NCBI GenBank assembly: GCA_021234155.1
Contig: JAJEKV010000012.1
Span: 6,019,789-6,083,788 of the forward strand
Origin: Isoetes taiwanensis
Lineage: Eukaryota > Streptophyta > Lycopodiopsida > Isoetales > Isoetaceae
Direction: 5' to 3'
DNA length: 64,000 bases
The notes beneath the pieces are model-generated. The model did not search any database and was not told the origin of the DNA. It saw nothing but the letters and a program-made list of their open reading frames with translations. Of this stretch, positions 1 to 11,234 are shown in pieces; position 1 is the stretch's first letter; the number at the start of each line of letters is the position of its first letter. The position numbers and the translations under genes were made by a program.

Positions 1-260
1 CACCTGTGCATGTAAGATATTTAAGTATCATTTGGCATGATCTGACTCAACCATACACCCTAAGGTCACCTGTGCATGTAAGATACTTCAATATCATTTG
101 GCATGACTTTACAACATTCCTCCTTCATGCCAAATCCATAAGAATTATAAACTTGTGCTTAACCTGTTCTTGTAGTTCACTTCAGCATTGCAACAATCCT
201 CTTTCATGACGAATTTAAAAATAAGAATTATGAACTTGTGCTTAATCTGTACTTACTTAC
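1..260. repeat. Short tandem duplications at the 3' end of Copia element 1
   Basis: Two diverged copies of a roughly 66-bp unit start at about 1 and 67 (shared 'cacctgtgcatgtaagata'). A second pair of similar segments starts near 121 and 203 (shared 'cttgtgcttaa'). They lie just beyond the RNase H stop of the minus-strand Copia element. They are probably its 3' untranslated region or the edge of a 3' LTR cut by the window start. I found no match to the presumed 5' LTR near 10.5 kb. Confidence 0.5.
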
Positions 261-272
261 ACCAGCACTGCT

Positions 273-1947
273 TTAATTCTGCATATTGCATCTTCCAACT
301 CCCAGCATTGTTTTGAATTTTGCAAACTTTGTATGTGACAAAGCTTTAGTGAGAATGTCTGCTGCCTGATTTTCTGTGCTTGTATATTCAACTGAAACAT
401 ATTTCTTTGCAACAAGTTCCCTAATGAAATGCATGTGAATTTCAATGTGCTTTGTCCTCTGATGTAGTACAGGGTTTTTAGTGATAGCTATGCAACTTTG
501 GCTGTCACTTAAAAGCATTGTAGCTTCTTTTTGTGGAATATTCAGCTCATTTAGCAGTCTCCTAGCCCATACTATTTCCTTGCCAGCCAAGGTTGCAGAA
601 GCATATTCTGCCTCAGCAGAGGACATGGCTATGCTTGATTGCTTCTTAGATTTCCAAACCACAGATGCTCCTACAAGCATAAGTGTAAATCCTGATGTTG
701 ACTTTCTTTGATCCAGATCTGATGCCCAGTCAGCATCACAGTAGGCCTTTAGCTTAAGATCATCATTAGTAAAACTAATTCCCTGATCTTGTGTCCCTTT
801 TAGAAATCTTAAAATCCTCTGCTGCAATCCAATGTTGTTTTCCTGGACAGTTTGAGTACATGCTAAGGAGGCTAATAGAGAATGCTATATCTGGACGAGT
901 GCAATTGGCAATATACAACAAGCAGCCCAAGAGTTCTCTGTAGGGTATATTTGCCATCTCTGCAATTTCTTTTTCAGAATTTGGTGACATATTAGCTGAT
1001 ATTTTGTGGCCTGGTACAAGAGGGATTTCTGCTGCCTTGCAATTTGTCATCCCAAATCTTTGAAGTATACCTTGTATGTTGTTTGTTCGTGTCAATGTCA
1101 TAGTCTTGTTGGCCCTGTTTCTTTTGACCTCAATGCCTAAGAATCTTTTAAGCTCGCCTAGGTCAGTCATTTTGAACTTTGCTTTGAGAATCTGCTTGCA
1201 GTCACTTAAGTACTCTGTTTGATTGGCCACCATGATGCAATCATCTACATACAAGGCCAGTATGCAAAATTTGTCTGTATCCTTTCGAATGTACAAGTTT
1301 CCATCACTGTTAAGTTTCTCAAATCTATTTTCTCTTAGGAATTTATCCATGCAAAAATACCACTGACGAGGTGACTGTTTCAGTCCATAGACAACACATT
1401 TTAGCTTCTATACTATATCTTGTCCTTGCTCAAACCCATCTGCTTGCTTCATAAATATCTCTTCTTCTAGCTTAGCATTTAAGAAAGCAGTACTAACATC
1501 CATATGACGTACTTCTAGGTTACATGCATTTGCATATGCCAGAATTATTCTAATGCTTGACAACTTGACTATTGGAGAAAATGTTTCATCATAGTCTATT
1601 CCCTTTTTCTGTGAGTAACCTTTAGCAACTAATCTAGCTTTATAAATTTGCGATTTTCCATCCGGACTAGGTTTCAACTTAAAAATCCATTTACTGTCCA
1701 CTATATTTTCCCCTTTTAGTCTTTTGACTAATTCAAATGTACCTGTCCTCTTGAATGACTGTAATTCCTCCTCCATTGCATATTTCCATTTGTTCGACTC
1801 TTTAGAGCTCATTGCATCTTCAAAACTGATGGGTGCATTTGGTTCAAGTATTGCCATGATATTGCTCATTTCTTCTTCAATATTAGGGTTGACATTTAAT
1901 CTCAGACTTTTTCCTTCCTTGTTCCTGCCAAGCTTTTCCATATTCAT
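273..1947 (-). pseudogene. Copia element 1: reverse transcriptase and RNase H (broken)
   Basis: This is the 3' half of a Ty1/copia polyprotein on the minus strand. The reverse transcriptase would copy element RNA in the cytoplasmic particle and RNase H would remove the template. The frames 1947-1408, 1350-775 and 827-273 join in order. Visible are the RT start ('SKWIFKLK', 'ARLVAKGYSQ'), the catalytic 'YVDDCIMVA', and RNase H signatures 'DADWASD', 'KSTSGF', 'AEAEY' and 'DSQSCIAI'. A stop/frameshift lies near 1400 and another frameshift near 800, so the copy is dead. It continues upstream into the integrase at 2029-2958. It is closely related to the younger element at 2959-8937 but clearly a different subfamily. 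Confidence 0.9.
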
Positions 1948-2028
1948 ATTAGCATCTTTTAATAACTTCTCTGCTTCAGTTTTTCGAGATTTTCTCTTTG
2001 AATCCTTGACTGCAGTATTGTGTACAAT

Positions 2029-2958
2029 CTATTCTTCCTCCCCTGGTACATCAACATGGTTTTCAACCATTGTACCTTGCTTAGTTTCCATGCCTTCTTC
2101 ATCATCAAATTCTGGATTTAGACCTGTTACAGCGGAATTCTTTTCTTCCTTGTCTACACATTTGGATACTTGCCCATGGTTAGAATCTTCTCGATCCTTG
2201 TATAACTTATCTTCCACAAAGGTTACATCCCTGCTTGTTATTAGCTTTCTTCTTAAAGGATCATACAAGATGTACCCCTTTGATTGGTGGTCATAGCCCA
2301 CTAAGTAACATTCTACTGATCTATCATCAAGCTTTTGTCTGATTTCTTCTGGTATATGTGCATAACTCAAACAACCATAAACTTTGTATTTATTAAAGTC
2401 AGGTTTAGTCCCATACCATAATTCGTCTGGTGCCTTCCAATTTTGTGCTTCTGGATGGTAATTTGTTCTGAATTTCCGCGGTGGCTTGAACTGCTTCCTC
2501 CCATAAGAAATTTGGTAATCCAGAATGCTTAAGCATGGATCTTACTAAATTTAAAATGGACCTGTTTTTTCTTTCAGAGACTCCATTTTGTTGCGGAATG
2601 TATGAGCAGGTTAATTGCCTTCGTATGCCATTTGTAAAGCAGTAATCATTAAACCTGCTAGACACAAATTCACCACCTCTATCAGTTCTAAGACATTTCA
2701 ATTTCTTACCAGTTTGTCTTTCCACTTCAGCTTGATAAGCTTTGAATGCCTCGAATGCATAATCTTTGTGCCTTAATGTGTAGCACTTGGATTTTCAGGA
2801 AAAGTCGTCAGTAAATGTAATAAAATATTTCTTTCTATGTATGCTTCTGATATTTAGTGGCCCACACAAATCACTGTGCACAAGCTCATTTACTTCTTTA
2901 GCCCTTTTTCCCTTTTTAAGAAAAGGCATTCTACAATGTTTGCCCTTAAGACATCCTA
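2029..2958 (-). pseudogene. Copia element 1: integrase core, left part of the split gene
   Basis: Minus-strand integrase of the old Copia element. The readable frames are 2995-2795, 2725-2405 and 2370-2029, separated by frameshifts. Recognisable are the zinc-domain end plus 'VHSDLCGPL' (first catalytic D), 'KCLRTDRGGEF' (second D) and 'PQQNGVSERKNR' (catalytic E). The downstream part shows the usual 'VECYLVGYD' linker. The coding sequence continues without loss across the inserted element: 'ENLSCIG' at 8938 joins 'CLKGKHCRMPF' here, so the gene was open at this point when the second element landed. Confidence 0.88.
2954..2958. repeat. Left target-site duplication of Copia element 2 (TCCTA)
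   Basis: The 5-bp sequence TCCTA directly abuts the left LTR and is repeated exactly at 8938-8942 beyond the right LTR. Five bases is the usual duplication length for Copia integrases. Confidence 0.92.
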
Positions 2959-3840
2959 TGATAGGTTTAGTCAAGGAAATAAACAATGGGATCAATACTT
3001 CAACAAATGACTAGCAAGGTTTCTTTTACAACACAAGTTGTCCTTTAACTCAAGATCAATTTCATTAACAATTCACCTTGAATTCAATATGCAAAGTATT
3101 TTGAGAAGCCAAATTATGGTCACTCGTTCTCAAAATAATTCAAGCAAATAATTCCAATGTCTATATAGACTTCAAAAGCCAAGTAGCACAATAAGCATCA
3201 AGTATGCAAATAATTGAAAAACCTTAGGTTAATGATTTTGCTAAAGCTCGGGTCATTGACCACTCTCCTGTAGCAGTTTGACCACGAACATACTGATCAA
3301 ATTCGATCTTCCCCTGCTTAATGCATCAGGCATATCACCGACGCACCTATTCAAATATTCTCTTTTCTTTTATATTTAGCCAGTCCGGCGGTTTTGGCCT
3401 ACCGATCCGGCACCACCTGCTAAATGAAGACATCTCCGGATATTAGATTTATCCCACATGCATGAGTCTTCGAATTAGCTTCTGCTCTCGTTCAACCATT
3501 GAACTTATTTTTTATTTTAATAAACCAATAGGCAACCATTACCTAGGCAATCAATAACCTAGGTAATCATATAACAACTCATTCTTCTTACATGCAACTT
3601 CTACCTCATGGCAATCATGATGTAGTTGTATGATGCTCTTCAAAACTTCTATATGATTGCCTTGTTATGAACTTCAACAATAATTGTGTTAATCATCATG
3701 TGCCAGCACACATAAGTACTTTCACTGCCACTGCTTCTCATGAATGTACTGCAGATTCTACTGCCTTTGCAATAGCCAAACTTCCACTGCCACTGCTTCT
3801 CATGGAAGTGTGATCAACTTATAAAGCTGAATTTCCATCA
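2959..3840 (-). repeat. 3' LTR of Copia element 2
   Basis: About 882 bp, nearly identical to 8079-8937 in the same orientation. Both share the ends 'tgataggtttag' and 'tttccatca'. As the 3' LTR it supplies the polyadenylation region. The polyprotein stop codon is the first TGA of this LTR. Confidence 0.93.
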
Positions 3841-5347
3841 CTCCTCCTTCAGCTTATAAGTTGGATTATCTGTCACATGCAATTCTGCCTTAAAACCTGC
3901 ATGTTTATTTTCTGCAAGTGCTTTGGTAAAGATATCAGCTATCTGCTTATTGGTCTCAATATACATCATCTGGATTAGTCCTTTGTCAGCTAAATCTCGT
4001 ATGAAATGTATGCTAAGTTCAATATGTTTTGTCCTGTCATGTTGTACAGGGTTTTTAACAATAGCTATGCAGCTTTGACTATCTGTCCATATCTCTGTAG
4101 GCATAATTTGTTTACAATTTAGTTCATCTAGCAATCTCCTCAACCATACCACTTCTTTAGCTACCAATGATGTTGCTGCATATTCTGCCTCTGCTGAACT
4201 CATAGCCACAACAGCTTGCTTTTTGCATCTCCAAGATATAACCCCTCCACCTAGAAAGATAGCATATCCTGAGGTTGATCTTCTAGTTTGTAGATCTCCT
4301 CCCCAATCTGCATCACTATAACATTTCATAATTAGATTTTTGGATGTAAAGCAAATACCATGATCTGAAGTTCCTTTGAGATATCTCAGTATTGTTTTGG
4401 CAGCCTCCCAGTGCTTTTTGGTTGGATTATGATTTCTTCTACTGAGAATATTAACTGAGTATGATATGTCAGGTCGTGTACTATTTGCTAAGTACAATAA
4501 ACACCCAATTAAAGCCCTGTATGGAACATTCTGCATTTGCATCATATCTTTGTCTGTCAACTCATGCATTTCAGTTAATCTGTGACTTGGAACCATGGGA
4601 ATCTTTACTGTCTTTGCTTCAGTCAAGTTGAACCTTTTAAGCATGTTTTCTACATGCTTCTCTTGATGTAACCTCAACCATTTTGCTTTTATGTTTTTGT
4701 CAACTTCTATGCCTAGGAATTTCTTCAATTCACCTAAGTCTGACATTTGAAATCTAGATCTCAATATTCTCTTGCATAAGTCCAGAACTTTTATGGAGTT
4801 TGCCACCATGATACAATCATCTACATATAATGCAATTATACAATATTCTTCACCTTGCTTGAACCTATAAAGGTTGCCATCATTTTGCAGCTTCTCAAAT
4901 CCCTGTTCTTGCAGAAATTGATTCATGCATAAATACCATTCCCTTGGTGATTGTTTTAGCCCATACACAGCCCTGTTCAATTTCCAAATCATGTTCTTAC
5001 CTTGTTCATAGCCTAGAGCTTGTTTCATAAATGCCTCCTCCTCAAGTGTTGCATTCAAAAAGGCTGTTTTGACATCCATGTGGTGTAATTCTAGATCCAT
5101 GGCATTTGCCATAGCTAGAAGAATTCTGGTACTTGTAAGCTTTACTATGGGAGAGTATGTTTCATCATAATCTCTGCCCTTTTTCTGAGTGTAACCTTGA
5201 GCTACGTCTGGCCTTGTATTTTTTACTTCCATCTGGGTTTAGTTTGATTTTATAGAGCCATTTACTCCCAATAATGTTTTGTTTCCCATTTGATTTGACT
5301 AGCTCATATGTCTTAGTTTCCTCAAAAGATTTGAGTTCCTCATTCAT
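3838..5347 (-). CDS. Copia element 2: reverse transcriptase and RNase H
   Basis: A 464-codon open frame (5232-3838) preceded by a short overlapping frame (5347-5165) that holds the RT start 'GSKWLYKIKLNPDG'. One small frameshift near 5200 separates them. Motifs in order: 'GYTQKKGRDYDETYSPIVK', 'MDVKTAFLNA', the catalytic 'YVDDCIMVA', 'DLGELKKFLGIEV', then RNase H 'SDADWGGD', 'STSGYA', 'AEAEYAA' and 'DSQSCIAI'. The frame ends ...KLKEE and the stop lies at the very start of the 3' LTR, so the polypurine tract is also coding. It makes element cDNA in virus-like particles. Confidence 0.92.
3841..3850 (-). other. Polypurine tract of Copia element 2
   Basis: On the minus strand GAAGGAGGAG directly precedes the 3' LTR start TGATGG. 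This is the position and composition expected of the plus-strand primer. Confidence 0.85.
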
Positions 5348-5352
5348 GGCTG

Positions 5353-6503
5353 CTACCCATTTACCCTGTCTACACTTTCTTGAGCTTCTATGAAATTTTG
5401 AGGTATGACCTCATCTTCTAAAATAGCCATTATTTGTTCATGATCTACTTTCTCAATCCTTCTGCTCTTACCTAACTCAGTTTTTCCGTATGACTTGTTT
5501 CCCAATTTGGCCTCCTCAATTAATTTTTCAGCTTCAGCCTTCCTCTTAGTTTTTGGTGCCACTGGTTCAAGTATTTCCTGCTCTGTCTCTTGTTCCTTTT
5601 CTCTGCTCTGGTTCATGCTGCATTACCTTTTCTTTCTCTGAAGCATCTTCCTGCATATCTTGTTCAACACCTTCAATCTTCTCCTCTTCATCTGAATCAT
5701 TTATGTCAAACTTTGGTTCTGGACTTACATCTTTTGTTATTATTTTGACACCTTTCTTGTATTTATGTTTGTAAAAAACATTTTCATTGAACAACATATC
5801 TCGACTAATTATAATAGTCTTTTTTTCTGGTATATATATATACTCTATACCCTTTTGCCTGGCTGTCATATCCCACTAAAAAGCCAACCTCAGCTCTATT
5901 ATCCAATTTTTTTCTCAGCTCAGATGGAACATGAGTATACACCAAGCATCCATACACTTTGTATTTATCATAATCAATCTTTGTCTCAGCATTCCATATA
6001 CAATCTGGTATATTGCCCTGCAGACTTGTAGAAGGGAGAACATTTTGTATTTCTACTGCAGTCTGCAATGCTTCTTCCCATAAAGTATTTGGTAATCCAC
6101 TTTCCTTTAACATATACCTAACAGCATCCATTAAAGTTCGATTCTTCCTTTCAGAAACTCCGTTTTGCTGAGGAGTATATCTGCAAGTTACTTGTCTTTT
6201 GATTCCATGTGCAATGCAAAAAGTTCTGAATTTTGCTGACAGGTATTCTCCTCCTCTGTCTGACCTTATGCACTTGAGTTTGTGACCTGTTTCTCTCTCC
6301 ATTTCTGCTACATATTGTTTAAAAGCATTTATGCTTGTGACTTTTTCTTTAGACATTTTCTACTATGATCATCAGTAAAAGTTATGAAGTATTTGTTGTT
6401 GTTTCTACTTTGCACATTTAATGGACCACACAAGTCTGAATGTACTAATTACAGAATTTGAGATGCTTTGGTCTTTCTTTTAGGGAATGGCAATCTGTGT
6501 AGC
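5353..6503 (-). pseudogene. Copia element 2: integrase and linker (frameshifted)
   Basis: Minus-strand integrase region between the gag-protease frame and RT. Frame 6356-5805 carries 'KCIRSDRGGEYLSAKF' (catalytic D) and 'PQQNGVSERKNRTLMDAVR' (catalytic E), then 'VGFLVGYDSQAKGYRVY'. Upstream, around 6360-6500, the first catalytic block and the zinc region can be read only across frame changes. Frames 5869-5567 and 5616-5353 hold the acidic linker before RT. At least three frame changes are visible, so this copy could not make a continuous Gag-Pol. Confidence 0.85.
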
Positions 6504-8057
6504 TTACCAAGAGCACCCTTCACAAATGAATCTGCCTTTGTTATCACAATAATCTATATGTCCTTGTTTATGTAAAATGTCCAGATTCTTGTGATTTATA
6601 TGTGCCAATCTGTTGTGCCACATTTCAATGCCAATTTCTGATATTGCATTCACACTAGAGTGCATAAGATTATCAAGATCAAATAAGTTGCCAACCTTTT
6701 TGCCATAAAACTTTATTTCATTATTAAGTAGAACAGTACATTGGTCTGCATCAAATATAACTCGATATCCTAAATCACACAACTGACTCACTGAAATTAA
6801 ATTTTTTATGATAGCTGGAACACATAGCACATCTTCTATGTTTATAATATTTCCATCTAAATCCCTGAGCTGAAGCAATCCTCTTCCTTGCACATCTTGT
6901 AATGTTCCATTGCCTACTTGGATCTTCCTTGATTTTGCAGTTGAGATGTTCTTCAAAATATAAGTAGTCTGAACTGATCTTTCAGCTCCAGAATCAACTA
7001 TCAAATGATTACTTTTATTAGTACAAACATCCTCATTGATAACTGCAAAGCCATGTATTACCTCATCTTCATCTTCTGCTAATTTGTTTTTGGTTTTCTC
7101 CTCTTGTACTTCTTGTGCCACATAAGCTCTCTCATAATTTCGGCCTCTGCCCCTTCCAGACCTCCTAGTACTTGAATCACCTCTTCCTCTTGATGCTCTG
7201 CCAAAATTCTTTGGTGTAGGGCATTTGGAAGCCACATGCCCTCTACCACCACATGTGAAACTATTGAAGTCTTTTCTAATTATAGGGCATTCACTTTTGT
7301 AATGTCCAGCTTCATGACAGTGATAGCAAATAACTTTATCTTTCTTTTTCACCATCAATATCTCAGGAGTTTCTTCAGTTTGTCTTAAAAAAAATTTCTG
7401 TTCCCATTCTGTTCTCAGCATGATTTCAGCTTCTTCTCTACTTTTGTTAGAGTTTCTAATAAACAAGGCTAGGGTTTCATTCTCACTTATGGCCCTGGAT
7501 ATTTGTAATACCTGACTTCTGTCAGATATTATTACACCAGCCCCTTCAAGGTCAGCTAGTAAATTATCAAATTTATTGAAGAATTCGGACACATCCTCAT
7601 CTTCTCTTAGCTTTAAATTTCTCAACTCAGTTTCCAAAACGTCTATTTGTGAGGAAGTTTTTTCCTCATAGTGCTTAAGGAGATATTTCCACATTTCCTT
7701 AGGACTTAATGATCTAATCCTTAGACGAATAGCTGGACTCAACTTACAGGTTATAATGCCCTGAGCTTCTTTGATTTTGGTCTGCAAAGACTTCCCTCCA
7801 GCTGTACTTGTACCTCCTCCTGAACCTCCAGCACCTATACTCTCAGCTGCTGATTGACCTCCAGCTCCTGCTACTGAACCTGTAGAGGCAGTTCTGGCCA
7901 ATATACCTGCTGACACTTGACTATTGGGATCTACAACTTCCCAAAGGTCTTCAACATCCAGCACATGCATAATAGCATCTTTCCAAAGCTGGAATCCTGC
8001 TCCTCCTTTGTACACCTCTATGGTGTTGAGCAAACTAGCTCCAAACCTGCTAGCCAT
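6504..8057 (-). CDS. Copia element 2: Gag, protease and GAG-pre-integrase domain
   Basis: An open frame of about 517 codons from the ATG at 8057, which begins MASRFGASLLNT and lies just downstream of the primer-binding site. Domains in order: UBN2-type capsid region ('EMWKYLLKHYEEKTSSQ'); two zinc knuckles, the first a perfect CCHC ('CYHCHEAGHYKSEC') and the second altered ('CGGRGHVASKC'); a basic RG-rich stretch; an aspartic protease with intact active site 'IVDSGAERSVQ'; and the GAG-pre-integrase histidines 'WHNRLAHINHKNL'. The frame ends at 'CEGCSW', one base short of the expected C-x-x-C-x-L-G-K continuation, so a single-base change stops it in the integrase zinc domain. Confidence 0.92.
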   Translation of the reverse strand: MASRFGASLLNTIEVYKGGAGFQLWKDAIMHVLDVEDLWEVVDPNSQVSAGILARTASTGSVAGAGGQSAAESIGAGGSGGGTSTAGGKSLQTKIKEAQGIITCKLSPAIRLRIRSLSPKEMWKYLLKHYEEKTSSQIDVLETELRNLKLREDEDVSEFFNKFDNLLADLEGAGVIISDRSQVLQISRAISENETLALFIRNSNKSREEAEIMLRTEWEQKFFLRQTEETPEILMVKKKDKVICYHCHEAGHYKSECPIIRKDFNSFTCGGRGHVASKCPTPKNFGRASRGRGDSSTRRSGRGRGRNYERAYVAQEVQEEKTKNKLAEDEDEVIHGFAVINEDVCTNKSNHLIVDSGAERSVQTTYILKNISTAKSRKIQVGNGTLQDVQGRGLLQLRDLDGNIINIEDVLCVPAIIKNLISVSQLCDLGYRVIFDADQCTVLLNNEIKFYGKKVGNLFDLDNLMHSSVNAISEIGIEMWHNRLAHINHKNLDILHKQGHIDYCDNKGRFICEGCSW

Positions 8058-8065
8058 GAAGAGTG

Positions 8066-8077
8066 GCTCTGATACCA
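8066..8077 (-). other. Primer-binding site of Copia element 2 (initiator tRNA-Met)
   Basis: The minus strand reads TGGTATCAGAGC, an exact 12-base complement of the 3' end of plant initiator tRNA-Met. It starts one base inside the 5' LTR. This is the standard primer of plant Copia elements. Confidence 0.93.
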
Positions 8078-8078
8078 C

Positions 8079-8937
8079 TGATAGGTTTAGTCAAGGAAAT
8101 AAACAATGGGATCAATACTTCAACAAATGACTAGCAAGGTTTCTTTTACAACACAACTCAAGATCAATTTCATTAACAATTCACCTTGAATTCAATATGC
8201 AAAGTATTTTGAGAAGCCAAATTATGGTCACTCATTCTCAAAATAATTCAAGCAAATAATTCCAATGTCTATATAGACTTCAAAAGCCAAGTAGCACAAT
8301 AAGCATCAAGTATGCAAATAATTGAAAAACCTTAGGTTAATGATTTTGCTAAAGCTCGGGTCATTGACCCATTTCCTGTAGCAGTTTGACCACGAACATA
8401 CTGATCAAATTCGATCTTCCCCTGCTTAATGCATCAGGCATATCACCGACGCACCTATTCAAATATTCTCTTTTCTTTTATTGTCCGGCGGTTTTGGCCT
8501 ACCGATCCGGCACCACCTGCTAAATGAAGACATCTCCGGATATTAGATTTATCCCTGCATGAGTCTTCGAATTAGCTTTTGCTCTCGTTCAACCATTGAA
8601 CTTATTTTTTATTTTAATAAACCAATAGGCAACCATTACCTAGGCAATCAATAACCTAGGTAATCATATAACAACTCATTCTTCTTACATGCAACTTCTA
8701 CCTCATGGCAATCATGATGTAGTTGTATGATGCTCTTCAAAACTTCTATATGATTGCCTTGTTATGAACTTCAACAATAATTGTGTTAATCATCATGTGC
8801 CAGCACACATAAGTACTTTCACTGCCACTGCTTCTCATGAATGTACTGCAGATTCTACTGCCTTTGCAATAGCCAAACTTCCACTGCCACTGCTTCTCAT
8901 GGAAGTGTGATCAACTTATAAAGCTGAATTTCCATCA
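8079..8937 (-). repeat. 5' LTR of Copia element 2
   Basis: About 859 bp matching 2959-3840. It is bounded by the PBS on the inner side and by the TCCTA target duplication (8938-8942) on the outer side. It would carry the element promoter. Confidence 0.93.
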
Positions 8938-10513
8938 TCCTATACAACTGAGGTTTTCTTCTCCAAGGTTGGTGGCAGCAATTTGACCAATCTTGATCAT
9001 AAATTTCAAGTTATTAACATGTATGTGAGCTAATCTCTCGTGCCACTGTTTTAATGTTGGTATGATGATTGCATTGATAGCACTTAAGTCATCATTTTTA
9101 AAACCAAATAACTTGCCAACTCTTTTGGCTAAGAATTTCAATTCACCATTCAAGTTGAGTAACTGAAATCAAGTTCCTAAGTAAGTTTGGAACACAGAGA
9201 ACATTTTCCAAAATGATAGGCTGCCCATCTAGATCAAAGAGTTCTAATAGTCCAGCTTGCTCTACTCTTTGTAAATTCCCATCTCCCATTTGAACAAAGC
9301 TTGCATTTTTTGAAACTTTTCCCTTAAGCTTAGAAGGTGATTTAATCACGCTTCTCTCAGCTCTACTATCTAGCACATATAGATCATGATCCTTTAGTTT
9401 TGAACTATAACCAATTGACAAGGTTTGGGAGCACTTTACCTCAGCATTTTCATCTTGTATTTCCTCCTCTTCTTCAATCTTTTCTGCTGTTAGGTTTACT
9501 GCTGCAGACTTGACTCTGCCCCTACGAAAGTTTCCTCTTCCACCTCGATTTCCTCCTCTTGTATTAAAGTTCTTGCCTCTGCCACCATAGCTCCTATTTC
9601 CTCCTTTGTAACAGTCCTTTGGACTTGGACATTCATTAGCCAAATGGCCAAACCCTTGGCAATTAAAGCATTTATTGCCTTTGTCTAGTTTAGGACAATT
9701 AGCTTTTAAATGACCATAGGAGTCACACACAAAACAGGGACCAAGTTTACCTTGAGCATTTTTACCCTTTCAGTTGGATGTGTATAGTGTCTCATTAGTT
9801 TCTTCACTCTCATCATTGATAACAAGATTCTGCTCTAGTTCAGTCTTGATCATCTTCTCTGCTTCCTCCCTGCTCTTTGCAATATTTCTAACAAGAGTAG
9901 CCAGCTGTTTATGTTTAGAGAATATTTTAGCAATCAAATTAATTTGAAATTCCATTGATATGGGTACTCCTGCTGCCTCCATATCTGCAATAATATTGTC
10001 AAATCATTCAAACATATCTTTTACATCATCTTTGTCACTATACCTCAGATCTCTGAGCTCCTTGTCCAAGACATCCAGCTGAGAATAGGATTTAACTTGA
10101 TACGTCTGTAACATATAGTTCCACATTTGTTTTGGAGACATGCCTCTCATTTTCAGTAATATACTTGAACTAATCTTACTTTTGATGACTGCCTTGGCCT
10201 CCAGAATTTTTATCTTCTTGTCAACATCATTTGTTGGACTACTAACCTCCACAGCACTTGAAGTACCAGCTCCTCCAGTTGAGCTAACTTCTCTCATAGG
10301 ACTGGCATTTGTCCCTGATGCAGCAGCAGCTGTTGCATATGAACGCCCTCTGCTAGTTCCTTGTACAGTTTCTGAAGCCTGTTCTTCAACAACTTCCCAG
10401 AGTCCTTCAACTCTCAAAACTTCTTCCACTTTTTCCTTCCACACTTGGAAGCCAGCACCACCTTTGTAAACTTCAATTGCACTGCGCAAAGAAGCTCCCA
10501 ACCTGCTTGCCAT
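8938..10513 (-). pseudogene. Copia element 1: Gag, protease and GAG-pre-integrase (broken)
   Basis: The 5' half of the old Copia element, displaced from its 3' half by the nested element. The ATG is at 10513 (MASRLGASLRSAIEVYKGG...), paralogous to the start of element 2. Frames 10513-10004, 9982-9770, 9730-9143 and 9153-8938 follow one another with frameshifts or stops between them. Visible are the capsid region, a zinc knuckle 'CFNCQGFGHLANEC', an RG-rich stretch, a protease in which the active site reads 'VLDSRAERSV' (Gly replaced by Arg), and 'WHERLAHIHVNNLKF' of the GAG-pre-integrase domain. The altered protease triad and the frameshifts show it is inactive. Confidence 0.88.
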
Positions 10514-10517
10514 ACCT

Positions 10518-11150
10518 GCTCTAATACCAGATGAAGGAATGCAATATAACCTTAGAACAACATTAGCATCTTCTATACTAGATTTTATCTAGTTCAATAT
10601 GTTCTTAAATCAAACAATATTTCTAGCATTTACATTGCATTGTTTCTACTAGTGTAACCATTGCAAAAGCAAAATCACAGTTCATATTATAACCATTGCA
10701 TAATCACTGTTCACATAATAATAGTCAATGCATCGTTCTGTCTTCACATTTGAACTAAGCAAAACTACATACCTGAAGTTCTCCTTTGTTTTTAATGGAT
10801 CCGGCCAATGAATAACCGGACCAAGACACTCGATTACATATACAGGTGGTCCGTCGGTTTAGCCAGACCGAATGGATCAGGCTTGGCTTTAGATAATTTG
10901 ATGTTTAATCTTTCTAATAATGCATTTCGGGTCATGCATGAACCTTATCATTTCTTAAGGCTTTAAAATAAAAGCCATATTCAATCATAGACCATTAGGT
11001 CACCTTAACTTTCAAAGCCATATGCAACCTTAGACTATTAGATCACCTTAACTAGAAATGTCATATAGACACAATATAATTCACATCACATTCTTATCCC
11101 TTTTAAGATTCGACGTCCTCGTCGAATATAATTCACATCACATTCGCATT
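10518..11150 (-). repeat. Primer-binding site and presumed 5' LTR of Copia element 1
   Basis: The minus-strand PBS at 10518-10529 reads TGGTATTAGAGC, one mismatch from the initiator tRNA-Met complement. An LTR should begin at about 10531 ('tgaaggaatgc'). Its outer end is not defined because no second copy is visible. 'ataattcacatcacattc' occurs twice near 11070 and 11125, around a palindrome 'ttcgacgtcctcgtcgaa'; these could already belong to the gypsy remnant to the right. Confidence 0.45.
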
Positions 11151-11234
11151 ATTGCAAGTAATACCCTTTCACAACTTCATGTATTGTTTATACTTAACAA
11201 GTTTGATACATCTTTTAGATAGTCTTATCCCATG

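Larger units (their letters stand above)
2959..8937 (-). mobile_element. Complete LTR retrotransposon, Ty1/copia superfamily (Copia element 2), nested in element 1
   Basis: A whole Copia element on the minus strand. It has LTRs at 8079-8937 (5') and 2959-3840 (3'), a primer-binding site at 8066-8077, and gag-protease-integrase-RT-RNase H in copia order. A polypurine tract lies at 3841-3850 and TCCTA target duplications flank the element. The LTRs begin TGAT and end ATCA. By eye they differ by only a handful of substitutions plus short indels (for example 12 bp near 3045 and about 10 bp near 3380), so the insertion is fairly young. The internal frames already carry a few frameshifts, so this copy probably cannot move on its own. 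Confidence 0.93.
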
